5,020 bases of DNA from an uncultured Prevotellaceae bacterium (GTDB taxonomy: Bacteria; Bacteroidota; Bacteroidia; Bacteroidales; Muribaculaceae). Position 1 is the first letter of the stretch, and each line of letters starts with the position of its first letter. Of this stretch, positions 1 to 4,920 are shown piece after piece. The DNA is taken from the NCBI GenBank assembly GCA_937904375.1, contig CALDIG010000277.1:1-5020 (forward strand), read 5' to 3'. The notes under the pieces were generated by a model. That model made no database searches. It had not been told where the DNA came from and saw only the letters and a list, made by a program, of their open reading frames with translations. A program made the position numbers and the translations under genes.

Positions 1-7
1 CAGTGAC

Positions 8-42
8 TTTGCAAAATTTCAACTATGCTTTTTTTACTTTAG
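8..42 (+). promoter_or_regulatory. Possible promoter of the membrane-protein pair
   Basis: A TTTG at 8-11 could serve as the Bacteroidota -33 box, and TACTTTAG at 35-42 differs from the -7 consensus TAnnTTTG at one defined position. The 23-nt gap between them is longer than the usual 19-21, so this is only tentative. It would give a 5' leader of roughly 25 nt before the ATG at 74. No Shine-Dalgarno sequence is visible in front of that ATG, which is normal for this phylum. Confidence 0.25.
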
Positions 43-73
43 AAACTTAAGTATATAAGCAAAATATCAAATC

Positions 74-706
74 ATGAAAACAGAGATAGTAAAGAAATCA
101 TTCATTTCAAACCTTATAGGAAGAAATACGTATGATACAATAAAAGAGTATGCTAAAAAGATTTTAGCCATTGGCACTTGTGTGTTGGCAGTTCTTTTTG
201 GACTTTCCTTTATTTGTCATTATAGCTTTGTTAGTAGTTTGTTAAGTTTGGTTACAGGCACATCTCTTCTATTTATTCTTTATATAGCCGCTTTAATTAT
301 TTCACTAGATCACGAAGTAGAAGTTGAAGAAACTATATTAGATGAAGGTATAATTAGAGACAGATATGAATCCTATGAATTTAAAGATACAAAAATATTA
401 AAAACTAAAGAATATAAACTTACCATTCTATGGGGTGTTGTTTGTCTATTATTAGGTATTGCAGCTATCTACTTCAGCAATAAATATAGAAAACATTACG
501 CTTTTGAGTGTGACACATTCCTTGTGGATAAACAAGCTGGCATATATCATTTAGATTGGGATAATGATTGTGAAGTGGCGGTAAAATCCAGTAACTTGGA
601 GAAAATGCAAGGATATCAAATAGACAAGAATTTTACTTTATGTGAATGGTGTTATGACTGGGCAGAAGATGCAGAATACAATGGTGATGACTACACTAAT
701 AATTGA
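74..706 (+). CDS. Three-helix membrane protein with a Cys/His-rich C-terminal domain (unknown function)
   Basis: This 210-residue protein is not one I can name. Two hydrophobic segments at about residues 30-50 and 54-77 form a hairpin. An acidic linker follows (79-110, rich in E and D), then a third helix at about 117-134. The 75-residue tail contains C145, H159, C166, C190 and C193. The pattern H-x6-C, a gap of 23 residues, then CEWC resembles the small metal-binding modules (H-x(n)-C ... C-x2-C) found in some bacterial envelope proteins and in the Ada N-terminal domain, so zinc binding is a reasonable inference. The ATG at 74 is the first in the frame and follows an AT-rich leader. The gene is distinctly more AT-rich than its neighbours, hinting at horizontal acquisition. 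It ends 9 nt before the next gene, so the two are probably co-transcribed. Confidence 0.75.
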   Translation: MKTEIVKKSFISNLIGRNTYDTIKEYAKKILAIGTCVLAVLFGLSFICHYSFVSSLLSLVTGTSLLFILYIAALIISLDHEVEVEETILDEGIIRDRYESYEFKDTKILKTKEYKLTILWGVVCLLLGIAAIYFSNKYRKHYAFECDTFLVDKQAGIYHLDWDNDCEVAVKSSNLEKMQGYQIDKNFTLCEWCYDWAEDAEYNGDDYTNN

Positions 707-715
707 TGATAACCA

Positions 716-1015
716 ATGAAATCTACTATAAAAATAGTTATTGCAATTTTATTGCTGCTTTGTTTAGCAGATATGCCATACGGCTATTATCAGCTTGTGC
801 GTTTTGTTGCTATGGCGGGATTTGCTTTTTTGGCTTACGACTCATTGAAGACTGGCCAAAAAGTGAAGGGTGTTATCTTTGTGCTTCTTGCGGCATTGTT
901 CCAGCCTTTCTTCAAGATTGCTCTCGGCCGAACGCTATGGAACGCAGTTGATGTGATAGTAGCTATTGGTTTGTTTTATCTGATTATCACAAGTTTCAAC
1001 AAGAAGAAAGGATAG
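716..1015 (+). CDS. Small four-helix membrane protein, DUF6804-like
   Basis: This 99-residue protein is almost entirely hydrophobic. Probable membrane segments lie at about residues 4-17, 26-43, 50-68 and 77-93, and it ends in a basic KKKG tail. The motif MPYGYYQLVRF (20-30) and the stretch FQPFFKIALGRTLWNAVDV (62-80) match what I recall of the DUF6804 family, a widespread family of unknown function in Bacteroidota. The length is full for that family. A longer overlapping frame from a TTG at 703 is a shadow: it runs in another phase and gives no family match. The ATG at 716 lies 9 nt after the stop of the preceding membrane-protein gene, so the pair likely forms an operon. No catalytic residues are evident. 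The role, perhaps in the inner membrane, is unknown. Confidence 0.85.
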   Translation: MKSTIKIVIAILLLLCLADMPYGYYQLVRFVAMAGFAFLAYDSLKTGQKVKGVIFVLLAALFQPFFKIALGRTLWNAVDVIVAIGLFYLIITSFNKKKG

Positions 1016-1058
1016 ACCTCATTCGGCGAAGGTTTTGATAGCACCTCATAACGTTTTG

Positions 1059-1102
1059 AACTGCATCCTATAAGTTGGTCACAAAACTTTTAGGGTGCAG
1101 TT
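1059..1102. repeat. 18-bp imperfect inverted repeat between convergent genes (IS-end-like or terminator)
   Basis: AACTGCATCCTATAAGTT at 1059-1076 is mirrored by AACTTTTAGGGTGCAGTT at 1085-1102 across an 8-nt loop. As RNA the stem has one G-U pair and one U-U mismatch. It lies between the convergent DUF6804-like and AlbA_2 genes, where a bidirectional terminator would fit, although no strong T-run follows. The arm is close to AACTGCACCCTAAAAGTT, which from memory resembles terminal inverted repeats of IS3-type elements in Bacteroidota. It could therefore be a pair of IS ends brought together after loss of the interior. The pairing is certain; the identity is inference. Confidence 0.6.
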
Positions 1103-1134
1103 TGGTTTCCTATGGGAATGCATCTGTTGTGTTG

Positions 1135-1162
1135 TCCCAAAAGCGGCAATTGTGCCGTGGGA
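1135..1162 (-). terminator. Stem-loop directly after the AlbA_2 gene, possible terminator
   Basis: Read on the minus strand, the stem TCCCACGGCA pairs with TGCCG and then TGGGA around a CAAT loop. A 4-nt CTTT bulge interrupts one side, giving ten base pairs. It begins 3 nt after the AlbA_2 stop codon. The inner 5-bp stem followed by CTTTT looks like a short intrinsic terminator. There is no T-run beyond the outer stem, so it may instead protect the 3' end. Confidence 0.4.
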
Positions 1163-1165
1163 AGT

Positions 1166-1843
1166 CTATTGCCTCGTCGGCTTGTCGGCTCGTTTCTCGT
1201 CGGCTAGAATTATCAGGCTTTGGTTGTTGTGGTATTGGATTTCCACTATGCCCATCTCGCAGAGTTTCACTATGGTGCGCTGGGCGGTGTGGAATGAGAT
1301 GTGTGCTAGGCGCTGGTAGCCGTTCAGAGTTATGCCTCCGTGGTCTTGCAGGTAGTCGAGCAGCAGTTGTTCTTTGTCGGTGAGGTTGATTACCACATCG
1401 CTGGGCGAGGGTGCGCTCTTGAGCTGCATCACTTTCACGTGGGTGCCGCTGGCTAGCACGTTCTCGTCGGCTACGCGGTAGTAGGTGCGCCACTGTCCGT
1501 TGTCGTCGGGGGCTTTCACGGGTTTGTCTTGAGCCTCGTCGATATCCACCTTGAGCACATTCTTTCCCGCCACGCGGTATATCTTGATATGCACCTGCTG
1601 CTCGGGCTGGCAGTACATCAGCGCCGCCTGCTCTATCATGTAGATTTCCTCGTCGCTGCTCACCCCCACGATGTTGCCGTTGTCCTTCACCCCCACGAGC
1701 AGGCGCCCACCGCTGTTGTTGGCGAACGCGCTGATGGAGCGTGCTATCTTGCGGGCATCGGTGATTTGGTACTTGAAATCCTGATGCTCGTGCTCGCCCT
1801 GCTCTATGAGGCTCTCGATATATCCTTTCCTCTTAATTTCCAT
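1166..1843 (-). CDS. AlbA_2 (Schlafen-type) putative DNA-binding protein with C-terminal winged helix
   Basis: The 225-residue protein has an AlbA_2 domain at about residues 12-135. Its signature parts are GEHEHQDFK (16-24), RSISAFANNSGGRLLVGV (35-52) and DNGNIVGV (54-61). This fold occurs in bacterial transcription-regulator-like proteins and in Schlafen proteins, and is annotated as nucleic-acid binding or as a divergent AAA-4 ATP-binding domain. A proline- and serine-containing linker (143-149) leads to a winged helix-turn-helix at about 153-210 (LTDKEQLLLDYL, then TAQRTIVKLCEMGIVE), suggesting a DNA-binding regulator. Most relatives are longer, with a C-terminal ATP-binding region that is absent here. 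I prefer the ATG at 1843 over the in-frame TTG at 1864, because the TTG lies upstream of the -7 box and probably would not be transcribed. The gene appears monocistronic and is GC-richer than the upstream operon. The target is unknown. Confidence 0.85.
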   Translation of the reverse strand: MEIKRKGYIESLIEQGEHEHQDFKYQITDARKIARSISAFANNSGGRLLVGVKDNGNIVGVSSDEEIYMIEQAALMYCQPEQQVHIKIYRVAGKNVLKVDIDEAQDKPVKAPDDNGQWRTYYRVADENVLASGTHVKVMQLKSAPSPSDVVINLTDKEQLLLDYLQDHGGITLNGYQRLAHISFHTAQRTIVKLCEMGIVEIQYHNNQSLIILADEKRADKPTRQ

Positions 1844-1851
1844 AGCAAGCG

Positions 1852-1882
1852 CAAAGTTACACAATTTTGGGGTGCGGACAAA
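1852..1882 (-). promoter_or_regulatory. Consensus Bacteroidota promoter of the AlbA_2 gene
   Basis: On the minus strand TTTG (1882-1879) is followed by exactly 19 nt and then TAACTTTG (1859-1852). This matches the primary sigma-factor consensus of Bacteroidota, TTTG-N19-21-TAnnTTTG. Only 8 nt separate the -7 box from the ATG at 1843, so transcription should begin within a few bases of the start codon. The position supports the shorter start and predicts a leaderless or almost leaderless mRNA. Confidence 0.75.
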
Positions 1883-2416
1883 AAAATAAGCCTATTCCGA
1901 GATTTGGAGTGATGGCGATAACAACCAAAAGATGCGGGATGGGCGCTTCGCTTAAAATTTGATTAAAATTATTTTGAAAATTCCATAGTCGCTGAGAAAA
2001 TTTTTATTTAAATTTTTTTATAATTTTAAGCGCGTAGCGCGTCCCCCGAGCATCCAACGCATCCGAGCAGATGTCGTGAGTATGCACTTAAACACCTAAA
2101 AAATTCTCGCAAGATTTATCAGAGAGATAACACTTTGCCGAATGCTACATATCCATCAATCCAAATATCGGATGAACCAAAAATAAGCAGACCTTTCTGG
2201 TGCTATAGACGACTGGAGAGCTAAAGTAAAACCAAAATCACGAAGTATCTCCAATCTACGGCAACCAGCTAGGTCGGCTTTATAAACGCAAGAGCGACAA
2301 CCTTGGGCGGCGTGGATTCAATAACAGCGAAATAACCGCGCCCGTGGCAATAGTCGAAGTGGCTTTTTGTCTTAGCGGGATGGGTATTTTAGGCGCATTG
2401 TAACCTAATGAATGCA
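1865..2416. other. Intergenic stretch of about 550 bases without a convincing gene
   Basis: Apart from the AlbA_2 promoter at its left edge and the inverted repeat at 1941-2045, I see no supported gene. On the minus strand, 2159-2317 is open for 53 codons without a start. It encodes ADLAGCRRLEILRDFGF, which faintly resembles one BspA-type leucine-rich repeat, so the region may hold decayed coding sequence. On the plus strand a 50-60 codon open stretch ending near 2225 has no start codon and no recognisable motif. No clear terminator for the peptidase gene was found next to its stop at 2417; TTAGG/CCTAA at 2389-2408 is only a weak 5-bp pairing. Confidence 0.55.
1941..2045. repeat. 105-base AT-rich imperfect inverted repeat
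   Basis: The left arm GGGCGCTTCGCTTAAAATT (1941-1959) pairs with a right arm at 2022-2045 that starts AATTTTAAGC and ends GCGCGTCCC. The inner 10 bp (1950-1959 with 2022-2031) are perfect, and the outer GC-rich part pairs with small bulges. The interior is almost pure A and T and can itself fold back loosely. Each arm carries its own mini-hairpin: GC-TTC-GC at 1945-1951 and GCGC-GTA-GCGC at 2030-2040. The same architecture recurs at 4369-4527. It could be a folded RNA, a cruciform-forming repeat or a small nonautonomous element. Confidence 0.65.
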
Positions 2417-4003
2417 CTACCGGGAATTGCTTGACAAAGACAAGCCCACGCTAAAGATCAGGTTCACGTTGGACAATGTGCCACTCTGGTCCCAGTCCTC
2501 GTGATACTCGTCAGACGGTTTGTGATACCATACCGGCATAGGATATTTATTGGGCTTGCTCACATCCACCGGATGACGGCCGTTCTCCAGCACCACCGCA
2601 GGCACACCCTTCTTCACGAAATTATAATGGTCGGAACGGTAAAACCAGCCGTCGGAGTTGTCATTGTCGAAATAGACATACCTGCCCTGAGCCGCTGCGG
2701 CAGCCAAATAATAACGGTCTAAGTCGCTTTCTCCGCCGCCCAAGATCACGACATCGCGTGTCAACTCGGCAGGACCTATGCTCTCAAAATTAAGGCATGC
2801 CACGGTCTTCTCCATCGGCACGACAGGGTGATCGCAGTAATAGGCGGAGCCGAAAAGTCCGCTCTCCTCCGACGAGGGGAAGAAGAACACCAGGTCTCGT
2901 CGCGGCGGGGGCATCTCCTTGAACTTCTTGGCGATGAGCAAGGCACCTGCCATGCCCGAGGCATTGTCGGCGGCGCCGTTATATATCGTGTCGCCGCGCT
3001 CGTCGGCTTTCCCGATGCCCAGGTGATCCCAGTGTGCGCAGAACACAAGTGCCTCACCGTCCTGACCGCTCCCTCGAAGAATGCCGCCCACATTGCGCGT
3101 CTTCTGAATGTCGTAACTGACATTCATCTTCACATCACCTCTCACATTCAGGGAAAAGCTCTTGAAGCCTGGCTTTTTCGCATCTGCCAGTGCCCGGTCC
3201 ATATCCATGCCGGCAGCAATAAACAGTTTTTTGAGACCATCCTCATGCAGCCATCCTCTGACTGCCAATTCATCGGCATTGCGCGTATCGGGATTATAGA
3301 TGCCGAGATTGTTGGTAAGGTGGCCATTCACACAGACATGCCACCCGTAACTGGCGGCTTCAGTATTGTGGAGCACCAGGCAACCAGCGGCACCCTGACG
3401 CTTCGCCTCTTCAAACTTATATGTCCAACGACCGTAGTAGGTCATGTTGCGCCCTCTAAAGAGGTTACTGTCATAAAAGCCGGGGTCGTTAACCATCACC
3501 ACCACTATCTTGCCTTTCACATCGATGCCCTCGTAGTCGTTCCAGCCATATTCAGGGGCATAGATGCCAAAACCGCAAAACACATACTCCGCCTTCTTCA
3601 GGTCAATTATCTCGGTGGCGCGAGATGTCCAGATTATCAAATCGTCGGGATAGTGAAGCACCGCTTTCTTCTTGCCGCTCACAGAGAGTCTGCCACCCTC
3701 AGGCTTGGCAGTAACTGAAATCATTTCAAAGGGCTGGAACCAACTGCCGTTGAAGGCAGGCTCCAATCCCATTACCTCCAACTGCCTGGCAAGATAGTCC
3801 ACCGTCTTGTCCTCATAGGGTGTCATGGGTTTTCTTCCGCCAAACTCATCGAGGGAAAGCACCTTTGTCCATTCCCTGAGCAACTGTTCGTCACTTCCAG
3901 CTTGCATCTGCTCCCACGTAATCTGCGCACTGGCAGTTGTCAGGCCCATTGTGACAAAAGCGATTACTGTCATCAACACTTTAGCGTTCGTTCTCATCGG
4001 CAT
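2417..4003 (-). CDS. Secreted M28-family zinc metallopeptidase with PA-like insert
   Basis: This 528-residue exported protein should hydrolyse peptides as an aminopeptidase or carboxypeptidase-like enzyme in the periplasm or outside the cell. A Sec signal peptide covers residues 1-26, with cleavage expected after ASA before Q27. There is no lipobox cysteine. An N-terminal helical part containing EFGGRKPMTPYEDK (53-66) is typical of M28 enzymes. A protease-associated-like insert spans about 140-300. The catalytic domain shows the di-zinc ligands H324 (in AHWDHLG), D346 (in GAADNASG), the E379-E380 pair (in PSSEESGLFG), E407 (in NFESIG) and H459 (in SDHYNF). The fourth ligand position is usually Asp, so E407 is a conservative departure. 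Length is normal for a PA-containing M28 protein. The ATG at 4003 is used; the ATG at 3997 is equally possible. The substrate is not determinable, and no partner gene lies nearby. Confidence 0.92.
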   Translation of the reverse strand: MPMRTNAKVLMTVIAFVTMGLTTASAQITWEQMQAGSDEQLLREWTKVLSLDEFGGRKPMTPYEDKTVDYLARQLEVMGLEPAFNGSWFQPFEMISVTAKPEGGRLSVSGKKKAVLHYPDDLIIWTSRATEIIDLKKAEYVFCGFGIYAPEYGWNDYEGIDVKGKIVVVMVNDPGFYDSNLFRGRNMTYYGRWTYKFEEAKRQGAAGCLVLHNTEAASYGWHVCVNGHLTNNLGIYNPDTRNADELAVRGWLHEDGLKKLFIAAGMDMDRALADAKKPGFKSFSLNVRGDVKMNVSYDIQKTRNVGGILRGSGQDGEALVFCAHWDHLGIGKADERGDTIYNGAADNASGMAGALLIAKKFKEMPPPRRDLVFFFPSSEESGLFGSAYYCDHPVVPMEKTVACLNFESIGPAELTRDVVILGGGESDLDRYYLAAAAAQGRYVYFDNDNSDGWFYRSDHYNFVKKGVPAVVLENGRHPVDVSKPNKYPMPVWYHKPSDEYHEDWDQSGTLSNVNLIFSVGLSLSSNSR

Positions 4004-4289
4004 ATCATATATATAAGGGGTATTGTAAAAGATTTTTCACCGATAAATCTCTCATCATAGTACATCGAAATCTACTAATTGAAAAATCCGATATTTAAGT
4101 TGTTTAAGTTTCTGCAAAGATACAAAATCTTTGTCTTTTGGAGAACAATGCCGGCAAAGTATTTTTGCCGATGATTAAAACATCTGCGAATGTGGGCTTC
4201 GCCAATGTTAATGCAGGCATTAAGGCGCTCTCGTCTTGCACCACATTTGTCCGATAGAAACCGAAAACGATTTTTGAGAACTGAGTGAC
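4004..4289. other. Peptidase leader and upstream region
   Basis: This stretch holds the peptidase 5' leader and promoter. Upstream of the promoter is a perfect 7-bp stem-loop at 4152-4170 (CGGCAAA, loop GTATT, TTTGCCG). There is also a 3-bp GGC-TTC-GCC mini-hairpin at 4195-4203 and a near-palindrome TTAATGC/GCATTAA at 4208-4223. A 74-codon minus-strand frame (4075-4299) crosses the region but spans the promoter, so I do not call it a gene. The segment may be a dispersed promoter-bearing repeat. Confidence 0.5.
4115..4149 (-). promoter_or_regulatory. Promoter of the M28 peptidase gene
   Basis: On the minus strand TATCTTTG (4122-4115) matches the Bacteroidota -7 box TAnnTTTG at every defined position. 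The upstream box is poor: only ATTG (4149-4146), 23 nt away. Transcription would start near 4108-4111, giving a 5' leader of about 105 nt before the ATG at 4003. I see no riboswitch-like fold in that leader. Confidence 0.6.
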
Positions 4290-4371
4290 GGTGTTGCAAA
4301 ACTCGGAATTAAACGCAACTCCTCCTTAGAGGGGGAGCTAAAATGCTTCGCATTTTTAGTTTTGCAACACC
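4290..4371. mobile_element. 82-bp MITE-like element with perfect 14-bp terminal inverted repeats
   Basis: GGTGTTGCAAAACT at 4290-4303 is mirrored exactly by AGTTTTGCAACACC at 4358-4371. The interior carries two further stem-loops: CTCCTCC/GGGGGAG (4319-4337, one T-G pair) and AAAATGC-TTC-GCATTTT (4340-4356). The small size, perfect terminal repeats and absence of coding suit a nonautonomous transposable element. No target-site duplication is obvious at the edges, so it could instead be a structured RNA or a strong bidirectional terminator-like fold. Confidence 0.5.
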
Positions 4372-4527
4372 CTTCGCAGCTTAGTCCTAGCTGAATCTAA
4401 TGGGATGTGCCCCGTAGGGGAACTTCTTCGCCAATTTGTTTTTAGCCTTTTATATGTTCTTGTTCAGTTGAAGTTCCTCTTCGAGGCACATTTTCATTAG
4501 ATAGCGCAAGGACCAAGCTGCGAGGGT
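4369..4527. repeat. 159-base long imperfect palindrome
   Basis: The left arm (about 4369-4426) and right arm (about 4470-4527) are inverted copies over more than 50 bases. They share CGCAGCTT, GTCCT, ATCTAATG, ATGTGCC and GGAACTTC in the same order, with about ten differences and a single-base length change. The 43-base centre (4427-4469) is AT-rich. Each arm carries a short hairpin at the same place: CCCC-GTA-GGGG at 4410-4420 and CCTC-TTC-GAGG at 4476-4486. The stems of these two differ in sequence but keep pairing, which suggests the small hairpins are maintained. It could be a mobile or REP-like palindromic unit or a structured noncoding RNA. Confidence 0.7.
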
Positions 4528-4592
4528 CTTCGACCCTCTAGCATGGTCTACCGACAAATAGCTTCTCCGAAGCATTCAGCGTCTTCGACGCT
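4522..4592. repeat. Cluster of three short perfect hairpins
   Basis: Three perfect stem-loops stand in a row: GAGGGTC-TTC-GACCCTC (4522-4538), GCTTC-TCC-GAAGC (4561-4573) and AGCGTC-TTC-GACGCT (4578-4592). All have 3-base loops closed by C-G. On the minus strand the loops read GAA, GGA and GAA, the GNA triloop class. They abut the long palindrome and lie downstream, in the minus-strand sense, of the ATPase relic. None is followed by a T-run that would mark a standard terminator. Confidence 0.65.
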
Positions 4593-4655
4593 CGTTAGCT
4601 CACCAACATTAAACACAGTTTATTATCCTTTCTTTTTATTACTGTTGAAGCTGGC

Positions 4656-4799
4656 CTATAGAAACATCGTCATTGGCATTGGCAATAAAGTTGTCGCGCC
4701 GTCTTTTTTGAAGTCCTTTGTATAAATGAGATAGCGATTGCTGATACGACTCGAGTATTTCTTGCAGAAATTGTCGAGGGAGGCATGAGTGTTATTAGA
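4656..4799 (-). pseudogene. C-terminal remnant of a DUF4143-type AAA ATPase
   Basis: A minus-strand frame of 47 codons has no start codon and is bounded upstream by TAA (4802-4800). It encodes ASLDNFCKKYSSRISNRYLI, then YTKDFKKDGATTLLP, and ends in MPMTMFL and TAG. From memory this matches the extreme C-terminus of the AAA-type ATP-binding proteins with a DUF4143 domain that are abundant in Bacteroidales, typically around 400 residues long and usually ending like LPxYMTMFL. The P-loop, the Walker motifs and nearly all of the protein are missing, so this is a relic. In the ending, the usual Tyr appears as Pro. The tandem repeats at 4828-4920 begin just upstream and may be what is left of the gene's 5' region after an internal deletion. 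A neutral intergenic reading cannot be excluded. Confidence 0.5.
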
Positions 4800-4827
4800 T
4801 TAATTTTTTACGACGCAAAATTTAACC

Positions 4828-4920
4828 AATATTCCAAAATCTCAAAATTTATTTGTAGCAAATATTCCAAAATCTCAAAATTTATTTGCAGTAAATGTTC
4901 CAAAATCTCACTTTTTGAGG
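4828..4920. repeat. Tandem 33-bp repeat, two near-identical copies and one diverged copy
   Basis: Units start at 4828, 4861 and 4894 with AATATTCC, AATATTCC and AATGTTCC, each followed by AAAATCTCA. Units one and two differ only in the last few bases (GTAGCA versus CAGTA), and the third diverges after about 17 bases. The period is exactly 11 codons. In one plus-strand frame the units encode NIPKSQNLFVA, NIPKSQNLFAV and NVPKSHFLRS, open without a stop from 4804 to the window edge but with no ATG. Read on the minus strand the units are T-rich with TTTTG motifs, so an array of regulatory sites is an alternative. Confidence 0.7.

Noticed and set aside
1110..1493. A 127-codon minus-strand frame overlapping the AlbA_2 gene in another phase
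   Set aside because: It is rich in Arg, His and Pro, as expected for an out-of-frame reading of a GC-rich gene, and it runs through the stem-loop after the AlbA_2 stop.
2046..2225. A plus-strand open stretch of about 55-60 codons before a TAA near 2225
   Set aside because: It has no start codon and no recognisable motif, and its length is compatible with chance.
2828..3718. A 296-codon plus-strand frame opposite the M28 peptidase
   Set aside because: It is the antisense shadow of a gene whose catalytic motifs are clear; its translation shows no family features.
4290..4600. CRISPR array interpretation of the repeated hairpins
   Set aside because: The stems all differ in sequence, there are no identical direct repeats with regular spacers, and no cas genes are visible.
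4543..4725. A 60-codon plus-strand frame
   Set aside because: It crosses two perfect hairpins and lies antisense to the ATPase relic, which has the more meaningful reading.
4828..4920. CRISPR array interpretation of the 33-bp repeats
   Set aside because: The units are directly adjacent with no spacers between them, so they are simple tandem repeats.
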